From SAR86 cluster bacterium (GTDB lineage: Bacteria > Pseudomonadota > Gammaproteobacteria > SAR86 > D2472): DNA of 13,185 nt. The DNA lies in assembly GCA_029248485.1 (NCBI GenBank), contig JAQWJG010000048.1:1-13185 (forward strand), written 5' to 3'. The position numbers and the translations under genes were made by a program. A model generated the notes under the pieces. The model was not told where the DNA came from. It was given only the letters and a program-made list of their open reading frames with translations, and ran no database searches. Below, piece after piece: positions 1-7,225 of this stretch. How positions within the stretch are numbered: the stretch's first letter is position 1; the number at the start of each line of letters is the position of its first letter.

Positions 1-903
1 TCTTTATTTACGGTTGACTCTGATGAATATGAAAAATTTCGAGATGCTCTTTCTAAACTAGTATTAAATGATTCTGCTCTTATTTATGAGCCTGAGGTAT
101 CTGACGCGCTGGGTTTTGGTTTTAGATGCGGTTTTTTAGGAACACTGCATTTAGAGGTTGTCAGAGAGAGGCTTGAAAGAGAGTACGACTTAAATCTTAT
201 TTCTACTGCTCCATCTGTTCAATACCAAGTGGTGAAGACTGATGGTGAGATTATAGATTGTGATAGCCCCTCCCAACTCCCAGCTTTAAGCAATGTTAGT
301 GAAATCAGGGAGCCATACGTTTTGGCAACTATCTTGACCCCAAAAGATTATGTTGGAAATGTAATCACATTGTGTACTCAGAAAAGAGGTACTCAAAAGG
401 AAATGACATATTTTGGCAACCAAGTCTCTATAGTTTTTGAGATGCCACTTGCTGAGGTAATCATTGATTTTTTTGATAGGTTAAAATCTACTACAAAAGG
501 TTATGCCTCGATTGAGTACAACATCACTGAATTTAAAGCTTCCAATTTAATTAAATTGGATGTGCTCCTAAACAACGATGTTGTTGATGCCTTGTCTATC
601 ATTATCCATAAAGATTTTGCTATGAGTCGAGGCAGAGAAGTAGCAAAAAATTTACAGAAACTTATTCCCCGCCAAATGTTCGACATACCCATACAGGTTG
701 CTTTGGGCTCCAAAATAATTTCTCGTGAGACCGTTAAAGCCCTTAGAAAGAATGTTACTGCAAAATGTTATGGTGGAGATATCACGCGTAAAAAGAAATT
801 GCTTGAAAAACAAAAAGAGGGCAAAAAGAAAATGAAACAATTTGGCAGAGTATCTATACCTCAAGAAGCCTTTCTTAATTACTTCAATTCAGGAGAGAAA
901 TAA
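1..903 (+). CDS. lepA: Elongation factor 4 (LepA), C-terminal half; 5' end outside window
   Basis: The reading frame is open from base 1 and codes for the last 300 residues of LepA/EF4, a ribosome-bound GTPase that acts in translation and 30S assembly. The family is about 600 residues, so the GTPase and domain II lie upstream of the window. The sequence keeps the domain V hallmark [10 protein letters not shown] at about residues 38-47 of the fragment, then [14 protein letters not shown]. It ends in the LepA-specific C-terminal domain, with the Lys-rich stretch [17 protein letters not shown], the [17 protein letters not shown] motif and a short tail. Its stop codon shares one base with the lepB start (TAATG), so the two are probably translationally coupled, as in the widespread lepA-lepB operon. 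An ATG at 229 is internal and is not the start. Confidence 0.97.
   Translation, partial: SLFTVDSDEYEKFRDALSKLVLNDSALIYEPEVSDALGFGFRCGFLGTLHLEVVRERLEREYDLNLISTAPSVQYQVVKTDGEIIDCDSPSQLPALSNVSEIREPYVLATILTPKDYVGNVITLCTQKRGTQKEMTYFGNQVSIVFEMPLAEVIIDFFDRLKSTTKGYASIEYNITEFKASNLIKLDVLLNNDVVDALSIIIHKDFAMSRGREVAKNLQKLIPRQMFDIPIQVALGSKIISRETVKALRKNVTAKCYGGDITRKKKLLEKQKEGKKKMKQFGRVSIPQEAFLNYFNSGEK
891..896 (+). promoter_or_regulatory. Shine-Dalgarno site of lepB
   Basis: AGGAGA lies 6 nt ahead of the lepB ATG at 903, inside the last codons of lepA. It is the clearest Shine-Dalgarno match in the lepA-rsmJ run; most other genes there start without one and rely on overlap with the gene before. Confidence 0.7.
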
Positions 904-1778
904 TGTTTGGAGATCCCATCTTCCTATTGTCTTTATTCGCAGTTTTTTGCCTGATAGGAGTTTGGATTTATCAAGTCCTGCAGGACACATTAACCGATCA
1001 ATCACAGCAAATTTTATACCTTGCAGGTCTTTCATCATCTCTTGTCGGTATCTATAGAATTTTTGTTAATGCAGGAGATTTGGGGTCCGTTTTACTGATC
1101 GGCTCAATCATTTGTTTGATTATTTTATTAGTTGGCATCTTCAGCAAAAATGCTTTGTTAAAAACAACAGGAAGAGGTTGGTTTGTTCCAGTTTTTCTAA
1201 TTTTTATCCTTCGTACTTTTGTTTATGAGCCTTACCAAATACCTTCTGGATCAATGATCCCCGGACTCAAGGTTGGAGATTTTATTTTGGTCAATAAGCA
1301 CAGTTATGGCCTTAAGGTTAACAGGATAGGCGATGCTTTTGCTTTATCAGCAGATCCTGAATATGGTGATGTGGTTGTTTTTATTCCACCTCATGTCAAT
1401 GTTCCTTATATAAAACGTTTAATTGGCAAGCCTGGAGACACCATTGGCTATTTAAATAAAAAGATTTATGTCAATGGCAAAGCTATACAGCAGGAGTTTA
1501 TTTCCTCAACTGAAGAAGAGATATTTTTAAAAGAGACACTTGGCAGCGCAGATCGAATCATTAGAATTGTTGGAGGGAGCGCATCATATCCTGAGGAATT
1601 TATTGTGCCAGCAAATCATTATTTTGTTATGGGAGATAACAGAGATAATTCTAGCGATTCTAGATATTGGGGCTTTGTTCCAAGAGAAAATTTTATGGGC
1701 ACAGGCGAACTGATTTGGATGACATGGGAGTGCTGGACCTGCATACCATCCTTTGAAAGAGCGGGCTTCATTCAATAA
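903..1778 (+). CDS. lepB: Signal peptidase I
   Basis: This is the membrane serine protease that removes signal peptides from exported proteins (291 aa). The catalytic serine is Ser117 in PSGSM (114-118). The general-base lysine is Lys171 in PYIKRLIGKPGD. The box E motif GDNRDNSSDSR spans 244-254, followed by YWGFVP. Ahead of the catalytic domain are four hydrophobic stretches, at about 6-24, 36-55, 61-80 and 93-107. The last runs directly into the Ser box. E. coli LepB has two membrane segments, so this N-terminal anchor may be more complex. The start is fixed by a good Shine-Dalgarno site and a one-base overlap with lepA. The rnc gene follows after 5 nt. Confidence 0.96.
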   Translation: MFGDPIFLLSLFAVFCLIGVWIYQVLQDTLTDQSQQILYLAGLSSSLVGIYRIFVNAGDLGSVLLIGSIICLIILLVGIFSKNALLKTTGRGWFVPVFLIFILRTFVYEPYQIPSGSMIPGLKVGDFILVNKHSYGLKVNRIGDAFALSADPEYGDVVVFIPPHVNVPYIKRLIGKPGDTIGYLNKKIYVNGKAIQQEFISSTEEEIFLKETLGSADRIIRIVGGSASYPEEFIVPANHYFVMGDNRDNSSDSRYWGFVPRENFMGTGELIWMTWECWTCIPSFERAGFIQ

Positions 1779-1783
1779 GCCCC

Positions 1784-2437
1784 ATGAGTAAAAATTTTTT
1801 ATCAGTGAACACAGCATATTTAGAGCTGCCCTTATTCAAACAAGCGTTTATACACAAAAGCTTTTCTTCGAATCAAAACAACGAAAGGTTGGAGTTTTTG
1901 GGTGATGCAGTCCTGGAAATTATAGTATCTGAGTATCTTTTTAATCGATTTGAAGGGCTTGATGAGGGCAGATTGACGCAAATGAGAGCATCCATTGTAA
2001 ATACTCAATCACTTGCTAACATTTTTCTAAAATTGGATTGCAAAGATCTGCTGCAAACCTCCAAGGGAACCAATAAATTAAATGAATCACACAAGCAGTC
2101 AATTTATGCTGGCACTCTAGAGGCTTGCATAGGGGCAATTTTTATTGAATTAGGGTTTGAGGAAAGTAAAAGTTTTATTTTGCATCTTTTTCATAATAGT
2201 TTGCTACTTTTAAATGAGACCAAAGAACTCAAAGATGCAAAATCAAGACTACAGGAAGCATTGCAAGCCAATGGCTCTGAACCACCTTCATACTTAGTTG
2301 TATCTAATAAAGAGGGTAATCATTTTGATTGCAGTGTCACCTTTAATGGGAAAACATTCCAAGCCTCAGCTGCACTAAAAAAAGAATCTGAGCAGAGGGT
2401 TGCTGAATTAATTTTACTAGAATTGGATCAATCATGA
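1784..2437 (+). CDS. rnc: Ribonuclease III (active-site Asp replaced by Gly)
   Basis: This is a double-strand-specific endoribonuclease for rRNA precursor and mRNA processing (217 aa; E. coli 226). The signature NNERLEFLGDA lies at 32-42 and supplies Glu34, Glu37 and Asp41. The LDEGRLTQMRAS segment at 59-70 supplies Glu61. The second metal-binding box normally reads ADTVEA or similar; here it is YAGTLEA (108-114). The Asp equivalent to E. coli Asp114 is therefore Gly110, while Glu113 (E. coli Glu117) is kept. The dsRNA-binding domain occupies about 150-217 (SRLQEALQANGSEPPSYLV), and its C-terminal helix motif is degenerate (KKESEQRVAELILLEL). The start lacks a visible Shine-Dalgarno site; the gene lies 5 nt after lepB and overlaps era by ATGA, the classic lepB-rnc-era order. 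Confidence 0.94.
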   Translation: MSKNFLSVNTAYLELPLFKQAFIHKSFSSNQNNERLEFLGDAVLEIIVSEYLFNRFEGLDEGRLTQMRASIVNTQSLANIFLKLDCKDLLQTSKGTNKLNESHKQSIYAGTLEACIGAIFIELGFEESKSFILHLFHNSLLLLNETKELKDAKSRLQEALQANGSEPPSYLVVSNKEGNHFDCSVTFNGKTFQASAALKKESEQRVAELILLELDQS

Positions 2438-3342
2438 AGAAGCAGTTTTGTGGTTATATTTCTATCGTTGGCAAGCCGAATGTAGGCAAATCTACTTTGC
2501 TGAATACCATTTTAGAAAAAAAAATATCTATTACCTCTCGTAAATCACAAACCACCAGGAATAACATTTTGGGGGTCAAAACTGATGAAGTACATCAGAT
2601 GATATTTCTGGATACTCCTGGAATTCACATCAAGGCAACCAAAACACTCAACAAGGTATTAAACCATTCAGCCTTAAGCGTTATTGAGGACTCTGACCTA
2701 GTTTTATTTGTTTTACAGAGAACCTCATTGCAGGATCAAGATCGACAGGTTTTAAAAAAAATTAAAGAAACTAACGTGCCATCTATATGCGTTTTAAATA
2801 AAATCGATCAAGTGCAAAATAAAAATGATCTTCTGCCTTTAATTCAGGAGATTGATGCAATGTACTCTTTTGGTGATTACGTTCCTATTTCAGCATTAAA
2901 CCATGATGGTGTTGATGATCTGTTGGAATCTATTAAAAAATACCTTCCTGAAAATGATCATTTGTACCCAGCTGAGCCTGAGGAAAAAGAAATACCAGAC
3001 AATTTTTTCATTAGCGAGCTTGTAAGGGAAAAAATCATCCGTTCGCTCGGAGACGAGCTGCCTCATGAAACTTATGTTGCAGTAGAAACAAAAGCTATGG
3101 AAGGCAAGATGTTATCAATTGGTGTCATCATTTATGTTGCTCGAGACAGCCAAAAAAGCATTGTTATTGGCCATCAAGGCTCTAATCTAAAAAGAATAGG
3201 GCAGCAAACAAGAGTTGAGCTTGAAAAAATGATTCATAAAAAAGTTTTATTAAAAACTTTTGTGAAAGTAAATAAGAATTGGAATAACGATGCGCAGTAT
3301 TTGAGTAGTCTTGGAGTGGGTAGCAATCAAGATGCCACATAA
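2434..3342 (+). CDS. era: GTPase Era, 30S ribosome assembly factor
   Basis: Era binds GTP and the 3' end of 16S rRNA during small-subunit maturation (302 aa, normal length). G1 is GKPNVGKS at 13-20, G3 is DTPG at 60-63, G4 is NKID at 122-125 and G5 is SAL at 153-155. The switch I region SRKSQTTRNNILGV (35-48) is typical of Era. The C-terminal KH domain has the RNA-gripping loop IGHQGSNLKRIG at 245-256, and the protein closes with the expected VKVNKNWNND...LSSLG. A hydrophilic tail of eight residues follows. The gene overlaps rnc by 4 nt (ATGA) and recO by 11 nt, so translation is probably coupled along rnc-era-recO. Confidence 0.98.
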   Translation: MKKQFCGYISIVGKPNVGKSTLLNTILEKKISITSRKSQTTRNNILGVKTDEVHQMIFLDTPGIHIKATKTLNKVLNHSALSVIEDSDLVLFVLQRTSLQDQDRQVLKKIKETNVPSICVLNKIDQVQNKNDLLPLIQEIDAMYSFGDYVPISALNHDGVDDLLESIKKYLPENDHLYPAEPEEKEIPDNFFISELVREKIIRSLGDELPHETYVAVETKAMEGKMLSIGVIIYVARDSQKSIVIGHQGSNLKRIGQQTRVELEKMIHKKVLLKTFVKVNKNWNNDAQYLSSLGVGSNQDAT

Positions 3343-4027
3343 CTGGGAGTCTTGCTTTCTTTTGCATGCTAGGTCTTTCGGAGACACATCAATCATTGCG
3401 GATGTTTTTACAGAATCTTCTGGAAAACTTTCGATCATGGCCAAGGGCGCAAAAAATCCTCGCTCAAAGTTTTTTGGGCATTTGCTCCCTTTCTCAGCTT
3501 TGCGAATCATTGTTACTGGAAAATCAGAAATGAAGACCTTGACGCAGATAGATTCTAATTTTGTTTCTCAGTCAGCTAAGGGACCGCATGATCTATATAC
3601 CTATCTCTATGTTAATGAATTGATGATGCGCCTCTTGCCTAAAGGACTGCCGAATCAAGAGTTATATGATCTTTATCAAAATTTTGTTGAGCTTGCCAGA
3701 GCTGATGCAATTTCTGAGCTTGATCTAAGAGTATTTGAGCTTGATCTTCTCGATGTGCTTGGTTATGGGATCAATTTTGATACAGACACCAAAGACAATT
3801 CACAATTTAAAGATTCAATTATCTATTCATACATCCCAGAAAAGGGATTTCATCATGCTGGTGATGCTGAAGGTTTCTCTGCAAAAGAAATTACAGCAAT
3901 CAAAAATAGAACCCTGGAAGGAATTGATAAGTTAAAATTAAAACAGTTATCACAAGTTGCTATTAGCGCATGCTTAGATGGGCGAGAATTAAGCAGTAGA
4001 GAATTTTTTAAAAAAATTAGAATATGA
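3332..4027 (+). CDS. recO: DNA repair protein RecO
   Basis: RecO works with RecR and RecF to load RecA on SSB-coated single-stranded DNA in recombinational repair (231 aa; E. coli 242). The N-terminal OB fold is recognisable: the stretch from NWESCFLLHARSFGDTS through DVFTESSGKLSIMAKGAK (about residues 4-41) matches the E. coli pattern, followed by NPRSKFFGHLLPF. The rest is a helical domain with weak conservation and no zinc-binding cysteine cluster. I chose the ATG at 3332 because it aligns with the usual N-terminus; a TTG at 3311 in the same frame would add seven residues with no family support. The gene overlaps era by 11 nt and acpS by 4 nt (ATGA). There is no pdxJ between recO and acpS, although it is usually there in Gammaproteobacteria. 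Confidence 0.92.
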   Translation: MPHNWESCFLLHARSFGDTSIIADVFTESSGKLSIMAKGAKNPRSKFFGHLLPFSALRIIVTGKSEMKTLTQIDSNFVSQSAKGPHDLYTYLYVNELMMRLLPKGLPNQELYDLYQNFVELARADAISELDLRVFELDLLDVLGYGINFDTDTKDNSQFKDSIIYSYIPEKGFHHAGDAEGFSAKEITAIKNRTLEGIDKLKLKQLSQVAISACLDGRELSSREFFKKIRI

Positions 4028-4404
4028 TTTATGGAATAGGTACAGACCTGGTTGATCTTGAAAGAATCAAAAAAATGAAATCACCATCTGCATTTGCCAA
4101 TAAAATTTTAGGCGATCAAGAGCTTAAAGAATTTGCTGAAATGACAGAAGGGCGCAATCACTCATATCTTGGTAAACAATTTGCAGCTAAAGAAGCATTT
4201 GTTAAGGCTCTTGGGACGGGATTTAAAGATCCAGTATTTCCCAAAGATATACAAATACTAAGAAATTCACTGGGTAAACCAGAGGTTTTATTGTCTGGTG
4301 GAGCAAAATCTTATGTAGATAGCTTGGGCATCACTAAATCCCATGTTAGTCTAGCCGATGAAAGCAACCACCTACTTGCATTTGCAGTATTAGAAAATGA
4401 ATAA
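4024..4404 (+). CDS. acpS: Holo-[acyl-carrier-protein] synthase
   Basis: AcpS transfers the 4'-phosphopantetheine arm from coenzyme A to a serine of acyl carrier protein, which activates it for fatty-acid synthesis (126 aa, the exact size of the E. coli enzyme). The N-terminal GIGTDLVDLERI motif (4-15) carries the Mg-binding Asp8. The second motif FAAKEAFVKALGTG (53-66) carries the metal-binding Glu57 and the CoA-contacting lysines. LGKPEV (83-88) and SHVSLADES (106-114) are the other conserved blocks. It starts inside the recO stop (ATGA) and ends 8 nt into adk, with no Shine-Dalgarno site of its own. Confidence 0.97.
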   Translation: MIYGIGTDLVDLERIKKMKSPSAFANKILGDQELKEFAEMTEGRNHSYLGKQFAAKEAFVKALGTGFKDPVFPKDIQILRNSLGKPEVLLSGGAKSYVDSLGITKSHVSLADESNHLLAFAVLENE

Positions 4405-5041
4405 AATACTTCTCTTAGGGCCACCAGGTGCTGGAAAAGGCACCCAGGCAGACATCATTTGTGAATCTCTCAAAATTCCTAAAATTAGTACCGGGGATAT
4501 GTTGCGATCAGCAATTGCATCAGGGAGTGAGTTAGGTAAAAAAGTTACAGATATTATGAATTCTGGTGGCTTCGTTTCTGATCAGATTATTATTGAATTA
4601 ATTCTAGATCGCATTGCTCAGTCTGACTGTGTGAATGGATTTTTATTTGATGGCGGAATAAGAACGGTCGGCCAAGCGGATTTATGTGTTGAAAATAGCA
4701 TTGAGTTTACTCATGTAATTGAGATTAAGGTTGATGATGATGTAATCATAGATAGGATGTCTGGCAGAAGGGTGCATCCAGGCTCAGGAAGAAACTATCA
4801 TCTAGTTTATCAACCGCCTAAAAATGAAGGCGTGGATGATATTACTGGAGAGCCTCTTATACAAAGGGAAGATGATATGCCGGAAACAGTTAAACATCGC
4901 TTGCAAGTTTACCAAGATGAAACAAAGCCACTGGTAACGTATTATCAATCGCAGGAAAGCAAAAGTTCCCTTAAGTATATTGCTGTTGATGGGTCCCAAT
5001 CCGTTGAAAAAGTATTTGAGGATATCGAGCAAAATTTTTAA
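4397..5041 (+). CDS. adk: Adenylate kinase with altered FPRT motif
   Basis: This enzyme catalyses ATP + AMP to 2 ADP in the cytoplasm (214 aa, the same length as E. coli Adk). The P-loop GPPGAGKGT lies at 8-16 and the AMP-site ISTGDMLRSA at 30-39. The long-form LID spans about 123-160 (GRRVHPGSGRNYHLVYQPPK...), without zinc cysteines, and is followed by ETVKHRL with the conserved arginine. The oddity is the AMP-binding box DGFPRT, which here reads DGGIRT (85-90). The arginine (Arg89) is kept, but Phe becomes Gly87 and the normally cis proline becomes Ile88. The rest of the sequence looks intact and full length, so the gene does not appear decayed. It overlaps acpS by 8 nt, and tsaB follows after 4 nt. 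Confidence 0.95.
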   Translation: MNKILLLGPPGAGKGTQADIICESLKIPKISTGDMLRSAIASGSELGKKVTDIMNSGGFVSDQIIIELILDRIAQSDCVNGFLFDGGIRTVGQADLCVENSIEFTHVIEIKVDDDVIIDRMSGRRVHPGSGRNYHLVYQPPKNEGVDDITGEPLIQREDDMPETVKHRLQVYQDETKPLVTYYQSQESKSSLKYIAVDGSQSVEKVFEDIEQNF

Positions 5042-5045
5042 TTGA

Positions 5046-5705
5046 ATGAAAATTTTATCTCTTGATGTCAGTGGAAATTACTCATCAATCTCCTTGCTTA
5101 ATGATGATGAGGTAAATACTTTCACCCAAAGCCATGACCGAAAAGATAGACCTGACTGGGACAAGCTGTTTGCTAGGATTGGTTTTGATTCAAAGAAAGG
5201 TTTCGATGCTCTTGATGGCCTAGCTTTTGCTTGTGGGCCTGGCTCATACACCGCGCTCAGAATCACCGCCTCCTTTTTAAAAGGTATCGCAGAGGTAAAG
5301 GAATTGCCCCTGATATCAATCTCTAATCTCGAGTCCATGGCTCACCAGGCATCTCCATGGATTGATGCAGTTGAAGCAAAAATTTATGTAGCCATTGAAG
5401 CTGATTCAAAAGAAAGCTATTTTTGCACTTATCAAAAAAATAAAGATGAGCTTACACCAACAGCAAATGAGTCAGTTATTGAGATGGATGAATTAACAGC
5501 TTTAGCAAACAAAGAAGATTGTTATTTTGCTGGAACAGGCTGGCCGATGGAAGTAACAAAATGCTCTAATTTTTTATCTCAAGTTAAAGGGAGTGCTGAG
5601 TCCATTGCATCATTGGCTAAGAAAAAATTGGAAACTGGAGAAAGCTTTCTTCCTGAAAATGCGAATCCTGTTTATCTAAAGACTCCTGATTATCAAAAAT
5701 CATGA
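5046..5705 (+). CDS. tsaB: tRNA threonylcarbamoyladenosine protein TsaB
   Basis: TsaB is the non-catalytic partner of TsaD in the complex that makes N6-threonylcarbamoyladenosine at position 37 of ANN-decoding tRNAs (219 aa; E. coli 231). It has the ASKHA-fold start MKILSLDVSG, the family hallmark FACGPGSYTALRIT at 61-74 (commonly GPGSFTGLRIG), a DAVEAKIYVA block near 107-116, the AGTGW turn and the C-terminal ANPVYLKTP. The block equivalent to E. coli PREHTQ is replaced by SHDRKDRPDWDKLF, without a histidine pair of the metal-binding type, as expected for TsaB rather than TsaD. It lies 4 nt after adk and overlaps uppP by ATGA. Confidence 0.92.
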   Translation: MKILSLDVSGNYSSISLLNDDEVNTFTQSHDRKDRPDWDKLFARIGFDSKKGFDALDGLAFACGPGSYTALRITASFLKGIAEVKELPLISISNLESMAHQASPWIDAVEAKIYVAIEADSKESYFCTYQKNKDELTPTANESVIEMDELTALANKEDCYFAGTGWPMEVTKCSNFLSQVKGSAESIASLAKKKLETGESFLPENANPVYLKTPDYQKS

Positions 5706-6496
5706 TTTCAGATTTTTTTCTTGCACTCCTTCTTGCACTAATTCAGGGATTAACTGAGTTTTTACCTGTCTCTAGCTCAGCGCATCTGTTGTTTCCATCA
5801 CTACTGTTTGGAGCAAAAGATTTTGGGATTGTCTTTGATATTTCAGTGCATGCAGGAACCTTGGCAGCGGTCATTTATTATTTTAAAAACGAAATTCAAG
5901 GGCTGCTCTATGCTTGGATGCCATGGAAAAAAACCAGGAGCAAAGAAGATTTTTCCCTAGGGTTAAACCTTCTTGTTGCAACTTTACCAATTGTTGCGGT
6001 TGGATTGCTTGCATCTGATTTAACCGAGACCAGATCTGCAAATATCGATTCAATTGCTTTGGCAAACCTTGTATTTGCTGGGTTGTTATACGCTGCTTTT
6101 AAGTCCTCAGCTCAATCCAAATCTTTAACTGAGTTAACTTTATTTGCGGCCTTGATAATTGGTTGTTTTCAAGCATTGGCAATTTTTCCAGGAGCCTCTA
6201 GATCAGGGATGGCAATAACTGGAGCATTAATTGTAGGATTAAATATTAGAGATACCTCTAGATTTGCTTTTCTTTTAAGCATACCCACTATTTTGGGTGC
6301 CTTGGTATTGATGGTTGCAAAGGGCGCTTATTCAATATCATTCAGCGATATGCTGGTTATGCTAACTGGATTTATTGGCTCAGCTTTTATAGCATTTATT
6401 ACTATAAAGAGCTTCTTGCAGTTTGTTGAAAAAATTGGGATGACTCCATTTGTTATATATAGAGTTGCTTTGGGTGTATTGCTCTTACTTATATGA
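5702..6496 (+). CDS. uppP: Undecaprenyl-diphosphatase (UppP/BacA)
   Basis: This integral membrane phosphatase recycles undecaprenyl diphosphate, the lipid carrier for peptidoglycan and other surface polymers; extra copies confer bacitracin resistance (264 aa, normal length). The first active-site box is QGLTEFLPVSSSAHL at 15-29 (Glu19, Ser25, His28). The second is PGASRSG at 163-169 (Arg167). The first position is Gln rather than the Glu of E. coli BacA, a variant I know from many other Proteobacteria, so it is not read as a defect. Hydrophobic segments cover most of the chain (for example 44-60, 88-104, 117-133, 146-162, 189-206, 217-237, 250-264). It overlaps tsaB and rsmJ by 4 nt each. Confidence 0.97.
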   Translation: MISDFFLALLLALIQGLTEFLPVSSSAHLLFPSLLFGAKDFGIVFDISVHAGTLAAVIYYFKNEIQGLLYAWMPWKKTRSKEDFSLGLNLLVATLPIVAVGLLASDLTETRSANIDSIALANLVFAGLLYAAFKSSAQSKSLTELTLFAALIIGCFQALAIFPGASRSGMAITGALIVGLNIRDTSRFAFLLSIPTILGALVLMVAKGAYSISFSDMLVMLTGFIGSAFIAFITIKSFLQFVEKIGMTPFVIYRVALGVLLLLI

Positions 6497-7224
6497 TTCC
6501 GCTTATATGTCCATCAGCAAATCTTCAAGGTTTGGCTGAGGAGCTCGCAAGCAATCTCAGAATCAATGTAATTATTGGTAAGCAACCAACTGATGAGCCT
6601 TACCTCTATTTTTCAGAAGCTGGATTATCATTTTTCCATCCAGAGGCTAGATCAAAAAATAAATTTCTAATCGATTTTAATTCAGGCTCAACAGGATGGC
6701 GTGTTAAAAGGGCAACTCACGAAAAGCTTATAAAAAAAGCTTTAGGGAAGTCAGATCAACCATTAAACATCCTTGATTGCTCAGCTGGCATGCTGCAAGA
6801 CACTTTACTATTTTTAAGTCTAGGCCATAAAGTTACAGCGCTTGAGCAAAGCAAAATTTTATTTTACCTACTTCAAGACGCATTAAGACGTAGCGATGAT
6901 CAGAGTATTTTTGAAAAACTTGATCTTATTAATACAAATGCATGCTCTTATGCTGCTCAGGCAAAAAACTTTGATGTGGTTTATTTTGATCCTATGTATC
7001 CATCAACCAAGAAGAACGCTCTGAGTTCTGGAAAATTGGATTACATTGCAAAGATCTTGGAAATAGAATCTATAAATAATGATTCTCTAGAGGATTTTGA
7101 ACTACTGCAATTGATACCTGCAAAAAAAATGGTTGTTAAGAGATCTATTAAAGCAGAACCTTTTTCGACCCAAATTAACTATCAAGTTACAGGCAAAACA
7201 ACCAGATTTGATGTGTACATATAA
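6493..7224 (+). CDS. rsmJ: 16S rRNA (guanine-1516-N2)-methyltransferase RsmJ
   Basis: This is a SAM-dependent methyltransferase for m2G1516 of 16S rRNA (243 aa; E. coli about 250). The order of blocks follows RsmJ: LIDFNSGSTGWRVKR (59-73), the SAM-binding motif I LDCSAGMLQD (94-103; E. coli DATAGLGRD), the acidic end of beta-2 ALEQ (116-119) and the catalytic-type motif DPMYP (166-170). STKKNAL follows (E. coli HKQKSAL). Motif I lacks the second glycine normally found in AGLG. It is the last gene of the long plus-strand run: its TAA is followed by one base and then the stop codon of the oppositely oriented proA. It overlaps uppP by ATGA. Confidence 0.87.
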   Translation: MIPLICPSANLQGLAEELASNLRINVIIGKQPTDEPYLYFSEAGLSFFHPEARSKNKFLIDFNSGSTGWRVKRATHEKLIKKALGKSDQPLNILDCSAGMLQDTLLFLSLGHKVTALEQSKILFYLLQDALRRSDDQSIFEKLDLINTNACSYAAQAKNFDVVYFDPMYPSTKKNALSSGKLDYIAKILEIESINNDSLEDFELLQLIPAKKMVVKRSIKAEPFSTQINYQVTGKTTRFDVYI

Positions 7225-7225
7225 C

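Noticed and set aside
3311..3331. TTG start for recO, seven codons upstream of the ATG
   Set aside because: The added residues have no counterpart in RecO, whereas the ATG at 3332 aligns with the usual N-terminus.
5744..5790. Gln instead of Glu at the start of the UppP active-site box as a damaged enzyme
   Set aside because: The QGLTEFLPVSSSAH form is common in other Proteobacteria, and the remaining catalytic residues are present.
7130..7203. Inverted repeat GGTTGTT / AACAACC near the end of rsmJ as a proA terminator
   Set aside because: The arms are 7 bp with a loop of roughly 60 bases and no adjacent T-run; a chance match is more likely.
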